52,980 nucleotides of DNA from an uncultured Gemmatimonadales bacterium (lineage in GTDB: Bacteria > Gemmatimonadota > Gemmatimonadetes > Palauibacterales > Palauibacteraceae). Numbering within the stretch: the first letter of the stretch is position 1; each line of letters opens with the position of its first letter. Below the pieces are notes generated by a model. It searched no databases and had not been told where the DNA came from. It was given only the letters and a program-made list of their open reading frames with translations. Below, piece by piece: positions 40,998 through 49,007 of the stretch. The stretch lies in contig CAMYMV010000032.1 in NCBI GenBank assembly GCA_947259585.1, forward strand, positions 1-52,980, read 5' to 3'. The translations under genes were made by a program, and so were the position numbers.

Positions 40998-43298
40998 GTG
41001 ACTCGGGTGCCCAACAACAGCCAGACCCACCAAACCTCCGAGGTCACGTTCGCCCGCGACCTGGGGCTGTTCGACGCCACCATGATCGGCGTCGGCGCCA
41101 TGATCGGGGCAGGCATATTCGTTCTCACCGGGATAGCGGCCGGCGTATCCGGGCCCGCCTCGATCCTCGCTTTCGCCCTCAACGGCGCCGTCACTCTGCT
41201 CACGGCCTTCGCCTACGCGGAGCTCGCCTCGGCGATCCCTCGCGCGGGTGGCGGCTACTCGTTCGTGCGCATGGCCTTCCCGGGAGCGGTGGGCTTCACC
41301 GCCGGCTGGATGCTCTGGTTCGCCTACACGGTGGCCTGCAGCCTCTACGCGCTCGGCTTCGCCGGATACTTCTGGGAATTCTTCCTCAAGTACATGCCGG
41401 AGTTCGCGAGCGGGGCGATGGGGTTGGTCGGCGAGCACGCGGCCGTGCTACTCGTCACGCTTCTCGTCGGCGTGCTGTTTGTTCGTCTGAACGTCCGCGG
41501 CACCGAGGTCACCGGCTTCGCCGAGAACGTCCTCACGGTCTCCAAGCTGGTGGTGCTGGCGATCTTCATCTTCTACGGCCTCAAGCAGGTGGCGGCCGAG
41601 CCGGTGAGGGCGGCCGAGAGCTTCAACCCCTTCTTCCCCCTGGGTGCCGGGGGAGTCCTCGTGGCGATGGGTCTCACGTTCATCGCCTTCGAGGGCTACG
41701 ACCTCATCGCGACCGTGGCCGAGGAGATCAAACAGCCCGAGAAGAACATCCCGCGGGCGACGTTCATCGCGCTTGCGATCACGATGGTGATGTACCTCCT
41801 CATCCTGTTCGTCTCGTTGGCGGCCGTCGACGCCGGTGACACGCCGAGCTGGCAGTTCCTCGGCAGGTACAAGGAGACGGCGATCGTCCGCGCGGCCGAG
41901 GACTTCATGCCGGCGTTCGGCGTGGCGCTCATCGTCTTCGGAGGGCTTCTCTCCACGATGTCCGCCTTGAACGCCACCGTCATGGCCGCTTCACGCGTTG
42001 CCTTCTCGATGGGCCGCGACGCATGGCTTCCCGCCTCGATGGCGAAGATCGACCCGAAGCGGCGGACGCCGCGCGTGGCCATCATCGCGACCGGCGCGAT
42101 CCTCCTGATCATGGCCCTCACCCTCCCGATCGAGACGGTCGGCTCGGCCGCCAGCGTCATCTTCCTCCTGACCTTCGCCCTGGTGAACCTCTCGGTGATC
42201 GTTCTGCGCCGGAAGGCGCCCGAGATCAAGCGGCGCTACAAGGTCCCGTTCTATCCCTACGTGCCGATTCTCGGGATTGGGCTCAACGTATTCCTGGCCC
42301 TCTATCAGTTCAGGTTCCAGCCCGTCGCCTGGTTCGTGACCGCGGGCTGGATCGTGCTCGGCCTCCTCATTTACTACGGCTGGGCCGAGAAGCAGGCCGT
42401 GCACGAGACGGCCCAGGTCCTCATTCCGGGGGGACGGGAGCGGGCAGCACCTACCGGTTACAGCGTGCTGGTGCCGGTAGCGAATCCCGACAACGTGGGG
42501 AGGCTGTTGGACACGGCCTGTCCGATCGCGCGGGCGCACGACGGGCGCGTGATCGTCCTGGCCGTGGTGAACGTGCCGAGGCAGCTGCCGATCCACGAGG
42601 GGCTCCGCTTCGTGCACCACAAGGAGCGCCTCTTCAAGGTGGCTCGCGAGCACGCGGCCAGATATGGCGTGCATTGCGACTGTGAGGTGATCGTCGCCCA
42701 CCACATCTACGACGGCATCCTGTCGGCCGCCCGACGTTTGCGACCGGATCTGCTGCTCATGGGCTGGAAGGGCTACACGAACACCAGGGAGCGGATCTTC
42801 GGCGAAGTGTCCGACCATGTGATCCGGCACGCGCCCTGTGATCTGATGCTCCTGAAGATCCGCCCGGAGTCGGAGCGCCACCGAGTCCTGCTCCCGACGG
42901 CCGGCGGACCGCACGCCCGGCTGGCCGCCGAGTTTCTGGGCATCCTCGCGCAGGCGGAGCACATGAGCATCACGGCGTGCTACGTGGTGCCGCCCGAGGC
43001 GTCGCGGGAGGAGCGGGATCAGGCGAACGTGTGGATCGAGAAGACGCTGGATCGGTTCTCCAACGGTGGGGGCGTCGAGAAGCTGCTCATCGAGTCGAGC
43101 TCGGTGGCTGGCGGAATCGCGAAGGCCAGCAGGGACTACGACCTCGTCGTGTTGGGTGCGGCCAAGGAGCCGCTGTTTCGCAGGGTACTCGTCGGTGACA
43201 TCGCTGCCAGAGTCGTCCGCTACTCTCCCGCTTCCGTCATGCTGGTGAAGCGGTACGAGGGCCGGCTCCGGGGCGTGCTGAAGAGGCTGCTGGGCTGA
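40998..43298 (+). CDS. APC-family amino acid permease fused to Usp-like domains
   Basis: A 766-residue protein. Residues about 15-465 form an APC-superfamily permease with 12 or so helices: MIGVGAMIGAGIFVLTGIAA (helix 1 unwound substrate site), AYAELASAIPRAGGGY and FIAFEGYDLIATVAEE. The last 300 residues form two universal-stress-protein-like domains: ATP-binding-type blocks LLMGWKGYTNTR...GEVSDHVI and VVLGAAKEPLFRRVLVGDIA near the ends. Such permease-Usp fusions may sense energy state. Start GTG; an amino acid substrate is inferred. Confidence 0.88.
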   Translation: MTRVPNNSQTHQTSEVTFARDLGLFDATMIGVGAMIGAGIFVLTGIAAGVSGPASILAFALNGAVTLLTAFAYAELASAIPRAGGGYSFVRMAFPGAVGFTAGWMLWFAYTVACSLYALGFAGYFWEFFLKYMPEFASGAMGLVGEHAAVLLVTLLVGVLFVRLNVRGTEVTGFAENVLTVSKLVVLAIFIFYGLKQVAAEPVRAAESFNPFFPLGAGGVLVAMGLTFIAFEGYDLIATVAEEIKQPEKNIPRATFIALAITMVMYLLILFVSLAAVDAGDTPSWQFLGRYKETAIVRAAEDFMPAFGVALIVFGGLLSTMSALNATVMAASRVAFSMGRDAWLPASMAKIDPKRRTPRVAIIATGAILLIMALTLPIETVGSAASVIFLLTFALVNLSVIVLRRKAPEIKRRYKVPFYPYVPILGIGLNVFLALYQFRFQPVAWFVTAGWIVLGLLIYYGWAEKQAVHETAQVLIPGGRERAAPTGYSVLVPVANPDNVGRLLDTACPIARAHDGRVIVLAVVNVPRQLPIHEGLRFVHHKERLFKVAREHAARYGVHCDCEVIVAHHIYDGILSAARRLRPDLLLMGWKGYTNTRERIFGEVSDHVIRHAPCDLMLLKIRPESERHRVLLPTAGGPHARLAAEFLGILAQAEHMSITACYVVPPEASREERDQANVWIEKTLDRFSNGGGVEKLLIESSSVAGGIAKASRDYDLVVLGAAKEPLFRRVLVGDIAARVVRYSPASVMLVKRYEGRLRGVLKRLLG

Positions 43299-43416
43299 CG
43301 GGGGCCGAGGTGCGCGCTGTCACGACGGGCGGCGACACCTTCGAGGCGCCAATGAGGTGCCGTCGACCCCTGGCGTGATCGGGCGGAAGCCTCATAGGTT
43401 GCGTTGGTAGCGTTGT

Positions 43417-43468
43417 AACCTCGGTTGTCCCCCCCTGAGGTTGCTGTTTCTTTAACCTCGCAGAGGTT
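43417..43468 (+). promoter_or_regulatory. Two nested AACCTC/GAGGTT inverted repeats
   Basis: AACCTC (43417-43422) pairs with GAGGTT (43437-43442); the same pair recurs tightly as AACCTCGCAGAGGTT (43454-43468). They lie 13 bp before a 34-residue reading frame and could be operators or RNA hairpins. Confidence 0.5.
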
Positions 43469-43480
43469 GTAGGCAGTACT

Positions 43481-43585
43481 ATGAAGGACGACCCTGGCCG
43501 GGCGGCACTTCCCATCGTTGGGATAGGGTTCCTGCTGGCGATTCTGCTGATTGGGGGCATTCAGCTTCTTCTCACCGTATTCTAG
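43481..43585 (+). CDS. Predicted 34-residue single-pass membrane peptide
   Basis: ATG then KDDPGRAALP followed by a hydrophobic helix IVGIGFLLAILLIGGIQLLL and TVF, ending TAG. A charged N-terminus and one transmembrane helix fit many regulatory membrane microproteins. AGAGG lies about 13 bp upstream, a weak ribosome site. It follows the palindrome pair. No family known; conservation would be needed to prove it. Confidence 0.4.
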   Translation: MKDDPGRAALPIVGIGFLLAILLIGGIQLLLTVF

Positions 43586-43779
43586 GATCAGGCCAGACAT
43601 CTGTTCTGGGATCTGATCCAGGATCGGCGCGAACTGCAGAATCGGGTGGCTCCGTATGGGACCATCTGTAGGAAACCTCACCACATTCCAAGACAAACCT
43701 TTCCCTACATACGTCCGGCCCGCATCATAGTAGGATCTTCTTCAATGTCCTCGACCTTCATTCAGCAGGGAGGGCGAGC

Positions 43780-43947
43780 ATGGGGACGCGCCAGGAGCAC
43801 ACGGAGCCTTTCACCCTCTCCCAGGGCTTGCTGCATGAGGGCTGGGAGAAGGCGGTCGCCGACACACTGAGCCGGCGGCTCTTCGAGCTAAGTCAGGAGC
43901 CGGCCGACACCGGGCGGACGAAGGACCCGAGACCCGAGGAAGAGTAG
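43780..43947 (+). CDS. Small acidic protein (55 aa)
   Basis: MGTRQEHTEPFTLSQGLL then HEGWEKAVADTLSRRLFELS and a Pro/Glu-rich tail. GGGAGG lies 6 bp before the ATG, which supports translation. Probably soluble and helical. No family recognised. It precedes the convergent VapC gene by 150 bp. Confidence 0.5.
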   Translation: MGTRQEHTEPFTLSQGLLHEGWEKAVADTLSRRLFELSQEPADTGRTKDPRPEEE

Positions 43948-44103
43948 CGCGGCCGGGCTTCGGTTTATGCCGAACGTCCGCCTACCCTTCGAAGATTCCC
44001 ACCCGCGTCGCTTCGCGCCGCACGGACACGTCCCGCATCAGACTCCTCCGAAATCGACGCGTTCCCGCGCCGCTACGGTCCCGCGCATACGGTCCCGCGT
44101 CTT

Positions 44104-44538
44104 CTAGGCGATGGGATCGATCGGCTGCAGGAAGGGAAACCGGTGGAAGTCGGTGTCGCGCGTATAGATCCTGCCGACGCCGTGCTCTCGCATCAGGATG
44201 GCTGTCTGGGCGTCGTGGAAGATATTCCCGCCGAGGTGGGGGATCTCCGAGACGACCTCGGCGGCGACCTCGGCGTGGAGCTCGGTCGGGACGAGCAGTC
44301 CGAGGCTCGGCGAGGCCAGGAGGGCCTGCACGAAGCTCCATGCGTCTCCGGCGGACCACGGCGTCCGGAACACCCGGGCGTGCGTCGTCACGCGGAGAAA
44401 CTCGTAGACGATGCTCCACGTGAGGTACCAGGCGGAGGTCTGCCGTCTCCAGTCCTCCAGCAGCTCCCGACAGCTCCCGTGGAACTCGGAATCGGCATCC
44501 GCCGCGTACACGAGGATGTTCGTATCCACGACGAACAC
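44104..44538 (-). CDS. vapC: VapC-like PIN-domain toxin
   Basis: A 144-residue PIN ribonuclease. The four acidic metal ligands are seen: D5 in VVDTNILVY, a Glu in SIVYEFLRV, Asp in FHDAQTAIL and Asp in YTRDTDFHR. VapC toxins cut tRNA or rRNA. The GTG start shares one base with the vapB stop (TAGTG), the standard coupled layout. Confidence 0.9.
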   Translation of the reverse strand: MFVVDTNILVYAADADSEFHGSCRELLEDWRRQTSAWYLTWSIVYEFLRVTTHARVFRTPWSAGDAWSFVQALLASPSLGLLVPTELHAEVAAEVVSEIPHLGGNIFHDAQTAILMREHGVGRIYTRDTDFHRFPFLQPIDPIA

Positions 44539-44762
44539 TATTCCTCCATCGCCCGATAGAGGGCCTCCCGGTTCGCAACGTCGGCCAGGTGTCCGCCACT
44601 CCTGAGAGAAGGGAGCGGCGGCAGCTTCGGGAGCGGGTCGCGCTGCTGTAGGAGTCGCCGAAGCGCCGTTTCGACCAGCTCCGACATCGTCCGCCCCTGC
44701 CGGGCCGCCTCTCGCTTGAGCTCCTTCATGACCGAGTCCGCGATGTTCAGCGTGGTCTTCAT
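44538..44762 (-). CDS. vapB: VapB-like ribbon-helix-helix antitoxin
   Basis: A 74-residue antitoxin: RHH core MKTTLNIADSVMKELKREAA followed by RQGRTMSELVETALRRLL, then a proline-rich linker and a C-terminal toxin-binding helix (HLADVANREALYRAMEE). ATG 44762 is chosen at the RHH start and because no ribosome site precedes any upstream codon; it lies just after the promoter. Confidence 0.88.
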   Translation of the reverse strand: MKTTLNIADSVMKELKREAARQGRTMSELVETALRRLLQQRDPLPKLPPLPSLRSGGHLADVANREALYRAMEE

Positions 44763-44798
44763 ATGGTAAACCATACCAATGATATGGCTATACGTCAA
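44762..44798 (-). promoter_or_regulatory. vapBC promoter and operator, probably leaderless
   Basis: On the minus strand -35 TTGACG (44798-44793), 17-bp spacer and -10 TATGGT (44775-44770). The perfect palindrome TATGGT-AA-ACCATA (44762-44775) covers the -10 and the first start-codon base. Seven bases separate -10 and ATG, so the transcript would begin at or near the ATG. Confidence 0.6.
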
Positions 44799-44837
44799 CG
44801 CAGCGTCAACGGACGGCGACGTGCGTTCGACCCGCTT

Positions 44838-44867
44838 CCTCTACCTGTACACCTGTACATGTAGAGG
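44838..44867. promoter_or_regulatory. Inverted repeat between divergent TA modules
   Basis: CCTCTAC (44838-44844) and GTAGAGG (44861-44867) pair perfectly around a TGTACA-containing centre (two copies of CTGTACA). It lies midway between vapBC and RHH-doc and could bind either antitoxin. Confidence 0.45.
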
Positions 44868-44889
44868 GCGGCGGGGAACACACCTCCGG

Positions 44890-44929
44890 TTGACCGTCAC
44901 GAGAGCTTGACGTATCTTGACATGTCAAG
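44890..44929 (+). promoter_or_regulatory. RHH-doc promoter with palindromic operator
   Basis: -35 TTGACC (44890-44895), 17-bp spacer, -10 TATCTT (44913-44918). The perfect palindrome CTTGACATGTCAAG (44916-44929) overlaps the -10 and likely start site, a natural autorepression site. Confidence 0.7.
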
Positions 44930-44941
44930 ACAGGAGGCGGG

Positions 44942-45154
44942 ATGGCTGCCATCAAGATCAGCTCGAAGGTCGAAGAGTCCGTCTGGCGCGATCTCAAGAG
45001 GCTCGCACAGGAATCACACCAGAGCATCTCCGGCCTACTGACCGAAGCGATCGGCGAGTTCGTGAGACGGCGCCGGGTCAGGCCCGTAGTCCTTCAGCAC
45101 CTCGAGGACTCGATCGACGCGAACGAGGAGCTGGGTCGACTCCTTGCCGAATGA
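44942..45154 (+). CDS. Ribbon-helix-helix antitoxin of Doc module
   Basis: A 70-residue protein: RHH core IKISSKVEESVWRDLKRLA, then SHQSISGLLTEAIGEFV, a basic linker RRRRVRP and a C-terminal helix HLEDSIDANEELGRLLAE for toxin binding. AGGAGG lies 4 bp before the ATG. It overlaps the toxin gene by 11 bp. It is not a Phd-type fold, so the pair is an RHH-Doc combination. Confidence 0.82.
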   Translation: MAAIKISSKVEESVWRDLKRLAQESHQSISGLLTEAIGEFVRRRRVRPVVLQHLEDSIDANEELGRLLAE

Positions 45155-45536
45155 CCCGGTTCTCTTCCTCAGCGTCGACGAGGCCCTGGCGATTCACGAA
45201 CGCGTGATCGACCGATTCGGAGGCGCCGGGGGCGTTCGCGATCCGGGGCTGCTCGAGAGCGCGCTCTATCGGCCCCAGACCGGCTACTACAGGGATCTGG
45301 CCGAAATGGCCGCGGCGCTCTTCGAATCCCTGCTCATGAACCACCCGTTCGTCGACGGCAACAAGCGGGTCGCTTTCTTCGCCACCGATGTCTTCCTCAG
45401 GCTCAACGGGTACAGGCTGGATGTCGAGGCCGACGCCGCCAACTCCTTTCTCACCGGCCTACTGGACGCGGGGCACTGCGATCTGGTGAACCTGGTCCCC
45501 TGGATCCGCGAGGCGATCGCCCGGAACCCTGGGTAG
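45144..45536 (+). CDS. doc: Doc-like (Fic-fold) toxin
   Basis: A 130-residue death-on-curing type protein. The Fic motif is HPFVDGNKRVAFF, with the conserved His-Pro-Phe and GNK of Doc (final Arg present). N-terminal FLSVDEALAIHERVIDRFGG and GLLESALYRPQ are family blocks. Doc phosphorylates and inactivates EF-Tu. Start is a TTG overlapping the antitoxin end; translational coupling is likely. Confidence 0.88.
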   Translation: MPNDPVLFLSVDEALAIHERVIDRFGGAGGVRDPGLLESALYRPQTGYYRDLAEMAAALFESLLMNHPFVDGNKRVAFFATDVFLRLNGYRLDVEADAANSFLTGLLDAGHCDLVNLVPWIREAIARNPG

Positions 45537-45560
45537 GCTCTCGCGGGTAGGCGTTCTTCC

Positions 45561-46955
45561 ATGAACGAGGGCCAGGCCGGGACTCAGATGAGCCACTCTC
45601 CTCCGCTGCGGCAGCTGACGGTCGTGGCGTATACCGATTCTTTCGAAGAGCTGTGGCTGAAGCTCACCGATCGGCTGGGCCTGGCTCTGCGCCTGCTGGA
45701 ATCGCCGGAGCCGGTCCGCGATACGGGGAGCGTGGCCGTACTGCTGGCCTGCGCGGGCGACGAGGGCCACGCGGTCGACCATCTGCACGCGGCCCATCGC
45801 GCCGGAATCAGCGCGCCGATCGTCGTCGGAGCCGAGCCGGATCACCGGCTCGCGGTCGAGCTGATGCGCCGAGGCGCGGCCGCCTACTACGCGCTCCCGG
45901 CCGACGCCGATCGGCTCGAGCGGGAGCTGGCCGCTCGGGCGGACGAAGGCCTCGCCGCTAACGAACGGGGGAGGCTGCGCGAGCTCGAGCGAGCGGCGTA
46001 CGACTTCAGCGCGATCCTCGGAGAGAACGAAGCTCTGAAGGCGGCGTTGCACCGGGCCGCCCGCGTGATTCCCGGGGGGCGCGCGACGGTGCTCATCACG
46101 GGAGAGACGGGGACCGGCAAGGAGCTCTTCGCCAGCGCGATCCATTACAACGGTCCCCGTGCCGGCGAGCCCTTCGTGGCCGTCAACTGTTCCGCCATTC
46201 CAACGGCGCTCCTGGAGTCGGAGCTGTTCGGCCACGAGAAGGGCGCGTTTACGGACGCGCGTGCGGCGAAGCCCGGTCTGTTCGAGGTGGCCGACACCGG
46301 CACCGTCTTCCTGGACGAAATCGGGACGCTCGCGCTCGAGCTTCAGGGCAAGCTGCTTCGCTTTCTGGAGACCCGCGAAGTCCGGCGTGTGGGCGGGCTG
46401 CGTGACAAGCAGGTCGACGTGCGGGTGATCGCCGCGACCAACGCCGAGCTGCCAGAGCAGATCGCGGCCGGCGAGTTTCGCGAGGATCTCTACTATCGCC
46501 TCGCCGTCATCCCGATCGAGCTTCCACCTCTTCGGGATCGAGGCGACGACACCCTTCTTCTTGCCCGACGCTTCCTTACGGAGCTCGCCGAGGAGTACGG
46601 CCAGGAGGTGCCGGCTCTGACACGGGAGGCCGTCTCCGCGATTCGCGGCCATCGATGGCCGGGCAACGTTCGCGAGCTTCGGAATGCGATCGAACGCGCT
46701 CTGCTGCTTTCCGCAGGTGGCGCGATCGGGCCCGCCGATCTCGCGTTGGCCGAGACCGCACCGAGCAGCGCCACGGAGCAGGGCGAGATAGGCGTCGCGT
46801 CGGAGTCTCTGCCGTTCCCGACGAGTCTGCTGAATCTCGAGACCGAGGCGGCACGCCGGATGGTCGAATACTGCCAGGGAAACAAGAGCGACGCCGCCCG
46901 CCGGCTGGGCATCACCCGATCCAGGCTCTACCGAATCCTGGACCGCGCCAAATGA
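45561..46955 (+). CDS. Sigma-54-dependent enhancer-binding protein
   Basis: A 464-residue NtrC-type activator that uses ATP to open sigma-54 promoters. Residues 18-125 form a receiver-like domain without a clear phospho-acceptor Asp at the end of strand 3, so input may not be phosphorylation. AAA+ domain: Walker A GETGTGKE (181-188), sigma-54 contact loop GAFTDA (228-233; consensus GAFTGA), Walker B VFLDEIG (249-255), and REDLYYRL. A Fis-type HTH ends the protein (GNKSDAARRLGITRSRLYRI). It probably binds the palindromes at 46958 and 50217 and drives the lipoprotein genes around it. Confidence 0.9.
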   Translation: MNEGQAGTQMSHSPPLRQLTVVAYTDSFEELWLKLTDRLGLALRLLESPEPVRDTGSVAVLLACAGDEGHAVDHLHAAHRAGISAPIVVGAEPDHRLAVELMRRGAAAYYALPADADRLERELAARADEGLAANERGRLRELERAAYDFSAILGENEALKAALHRAARVIPGGRATVLITGETGTGKELFASAIHYNGPRAGEPFVAVNCSAIPTALLESELFGHEKGAFTDARAAKPGLFEVADTGTVFLDEIGTLALELQGKLLRFLETREVRRVGGLRDKQVDVRVIAATNAELPEQIAAGEFREDLYYRLAVIPIELPPLRDRGDDTLLLARRFLTELAEEYGQEVPALTREAVSAIRGHRWPGNVRELRNAIERALLLSAGGAIGPADLALAETAPSSATEQGEIGVASESLPFPTSLLNLETEAARRMVEYCQGNKSDAARRLGITRSRLYRILDRAK

Positions 46956-46957
46956 AC

Positions 46958-46992
46958 TGTATCGCCATGAGACATGTGTAGCGCTATCGACA
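46958..46992 (+). promoter_or_regulatory. Candidate enhancer (UAS) for the sigma-54 activator, tandem
   Basis: TGTATCGCCATGAGACA (46958-46974) is an imperfect inverted repeat (TGTaTC/GAgACA). A related TGTAGCGCTATCGACA follows at 46977-46992, about two helical turns on. The first matches 50217-50233 at 16 of 17 positions. It lies about 70 bp upstream of a -24/-12 promoter. Confidence 0.55.
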
Positions 46993-47035
46993 CCCTGCAA
47001 ACTCGTTAAAAGGCCGTCGTTTAATGACATACATG

Positions 47036-47050
47036 AGGTACGGAGCTTGC
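47036..47050 (+). promoter_or_regulatory. Candidate sigma-54 promoter for lipoprotein-TPR operon
   Basis: AGGTACG-GAGC-TTGC fits TGGCACG-N4-TTGC with GG at 47037-47038 and GC ten bases later at 47049-47050. It lies just after the enhancer-binding protein gene and 79 bp before the lipoprotein ATG. Confidence 0.6.
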
Positions 47051-47128
47051 CGATCAGAGTGGATAAGAGACCGGTGGATCCCGCTGCGGTGGGAGTCCGC
47101 CTGCCTGATCAGCGAGCGAGGGGGAGCG

Positions 47129-47836
47129 ATGCGATTCGGAAGCACCGAGGGAAGTCCGGCGAAGAGCCGAGCGGCAGGAGTGAGCGCGATACGGCGGGGG
47201 TCGCGGGCGCTGCTCGCCCTAATGGTCGCCGGGGGCTTGGTCGGCTGCAGCGGCGACGATGGAGCGACGGGTCCGGGCCCACAGCCGCCGGCAGATGAGG
47301 CGTCCGAAGGGGAACTGCTCTTCCTTCGACAATCCGGGACCGCTCCTCCGCTGCTGACGCGTGACACGACGTTCGTGGCCACGCGCGGGGAGGACCTGAA
47401 GGTCGAGCTCTTCTACGAGCCCGAGGCCGGAAGCGACGACGACACCGGTGAGAGGTTCCTCGAGTTCGAGCTGGACAAGGAGTCGCTCCTTCGATATCCC
47501 ACCGGTCACCCCATGGCGGGGCAGACGTTCGCCGACGGCGACACGATCACGATCCGGATCCAGGTCGACGAGGCCGAGATCGTTGCCACGCTCGAGCCGT
47601 CGGGCCTGGAGTTCGACACGGATCGGCCGGCGGAGCTGGAGCTGAGGTACGGAAACTCGGACGACGACTATGACGAGGACGGTGACTCCGATCCGGAGCT
47701 CGAGGACGACATCGACCTCTGGCGGCAGGAGCAGGTCGGCGATCCGTGGAGCCGCGTCGGTGAGATCAAGGACGCGGACGAGGACAAGATCCGCGCCTTC
47801 CTCACGTCCTTCTCGAGGTACGCGCTGGCCATATGA
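47129..47836 (+). CDS. Acidic lipoprotein, predicted sigma-54 target
   Basis: A 235-residue protein with a long basic N-region, hydrophobic stretch and lipobox (GGLVGCSG). The mature part has an Ig-like beta domain (FVATRGEDLKVELFYEPEAG, FLEFELDKESLLRYP) and an acidic stretch SDDDYDEDGDSDPELEDD. No named family is recognised. ATG 47129 follows GAGGGGGAGCG. It overlaps the TPR gene by four bases (ATGA). Acidic repeats suggest cation binding at the surface; inferred. Confidence 0.65.
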   Translation: MRFGSTEGSPAKSRAAGVSAIRRGSRALLALMVAGGLVGCSGDDGATGPGPQPPADEASEGELLFLRQSGTAPPLLTRDTTFVATRGEDLKVELFYEPEAGSDDDTGERFLEFELDKESLLRYPTGHPMAGQTFADGDTITIRIQVDEAEIVATLEPSGLEFDTDRPAELELRYGNSDDDYDEDGDSDPELEDDIDLWRQEQVGDPWSRVGEIKDADEDKIRAFLTSFSRYALAI

Positions 47837-48834
47837 GCGACACCGTGCGCCAGCGCACGCAATCGCTGGCAGCCGTGGGCGAATGGGAGCGGCTCTTCGA
47901 GGTGCTCGATGGACTGGAGCGCTCGTCGGTCGCCGCGGACTCCGCTCTGGCTTACCCGTTCGGCGAGGCGCTCTACCACACCGGTCGGATGCCGGAGCTG
48001 TCAGCCTTCGCGCAAGAGTACGAGGAGGCCGCGCGAGGCGCGGCAGATCCGCGGGAGACGATGAGAGCGCTCAATCTGGGCGGAATCGCGGCCTTCGAGC
48101 TCGGCGATACGGGGGGAGCGCGGCGGAGCTTCGACACGCTCATGGAGTTGGCCGAAGGGGAGGGCGACGAGGAGATGCTCGCCCGGGCAGCCAATAACCT
48201 CGGGGCGATCGCCAACCTTCGCGGCCGTCGCCACGAGGCGCTCGCCTACTACTCCCTGGCGATCCCGCTGTACCAGAAGCTGGACCAAACGCGAGGTCTC
48301 GCGCAGACCCACCACAATCTCGGACTCTCCTACCGGGATCTTGGACGCCCGGACGACTCGACGGCCGCCTACTCTCGGGCGATCTCGCTGGCCGAGAGCA
48401 TTGCCTATCCGCTCCTGGTCGCGATGTCGACCGTCGGTCGAGCGGAGATCGAGCTGCGGCGGGGCGACGTCGAGTTCAGCCGCCGGCTCGTGGACCGGGG
48501 TCTGGCGCTCTCCCGAGAGATCCCCGATCCCATCTCGGAAGCCGAGGCGCTGCGGGTCAGGGGGCTTGCCCACGCGGCGGAGCGTGGTCCGTCCGATCCA
48601 CAGGCGCAGACCGACCTGGCAGCAGCCCTGCAACTGGCCGGAGCAACGGAGAACCGGCTTCTGGAGGCCGAGATCGAACGGGACATGGGCAGGTTGGCTC
48701 TGAGCCGCGGCGAGCTTGGCGAGGCAGAGCGGCTGCTGCGAAGCTCCGCCCATGGCTTCCATGCGATCGGGGCGATCGCCGAGGCTCGCGTCGTAGAGAA
48801 CGTCGTCGAGAAGGAGCTCGACGCCGGAAGCTGA
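47833..48834 (+). CDS. TPR-repeat protein
   Basis: A 333-residue cytosolic protein made of about six tetratricopeptide repeats, for example NLGGIAAFELGDTGGARRSF, NNLGAIANLRGRRHEALAYY and HHNLGLSYRDLGRPDDSTAA. TPRs hold protein partners. It has no signal peptide despite being co-translated with a lipoprotein, so it may be a cytosolic partner in the same response, or feed back on the activator. No further domain is visible. Confidence 0.85.
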   Translation: MSDTVRQRTQSLAAVGEWERLFEVLDGLERSSVAADSALAYPFGEALYHTGRMPELSAFAQEYEEAARGAADPRETMRALNLGGIAAFELGDTGGARRSFDTLMELAEGEGDEEMLARAANNLGAIANLRGRRHEALAYYSLAIPLYQKLDQTRGLAQTHHNLGLSYRDLGRPDDSTAAYSRAISLAESIAYPLLVAMSTVGRAEIELRRGDVEFSRRLVDRGLALSREIPDPISEAEALRVRGLAHAAERGPSDPQAQTDLAAALQLAGATENRLLEAEIERDMGRLALSRGELGEAERLLRSSAHGFHAIGAIAEARVVENVVEKELDAGS

Positions 48835-48838
48835 TCCT

Positions 48839-48928
48839 TCCCGCACCGCCCGCTTGCCACTCCCGCACCGCCCGCTCGCCACTCGGCCGTCTCGCCTCCC
48901 GCACCGCCCGTTGGCCACTCCCGCGCCC
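48839..48928 (+). repeat. Three 22-bp direct repeats
   Basis: TCCCGCACCGCCCGCTTGCC and two near copies (48839-48860, 48861-48882, 48897-48918), then a partial one. They lie right after the TPR stop, between convergent operons. Two are contiguous and the third is 14 bp further. Confidence 0.75.
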
Positions 48929-48940
48929 CCCATCCTCGAG

Positions 48941-48974
48941 CATAAAGAAAGGGAGGAGGCCGGAGCCCCCTCCC
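48941..48974 (-). terminator. Terminator for Ser-Asp lipoprotein gene
   Basis: GGGAGG (48951-48956) pairs with CCTCCC (48969-48974) with an inner GGC/GCC; read on the minus strand it is followed by TTTCTTTATG, an intrinsic terminator 33 bp after the stop. Confidence 0.7.
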
Positions 48975-49007
48975 GTCACGGCAAGCGCCGATGATGTCGT
49001 CTGAGGA

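Noticed and set aside
45459..47030. 523-codon minus-strand frame opposite the sigma-54 activator
   Set aside because: The plus-strand gene has Walker, GAFTDA and HTH motifs; the minus frame is Arg/Gly/Leu-rich and lacks any domain.
48839..48928. Possible CRISPR array
   Set aside because: Only three units; two are contiguous without a spacer and no cas gene is present.
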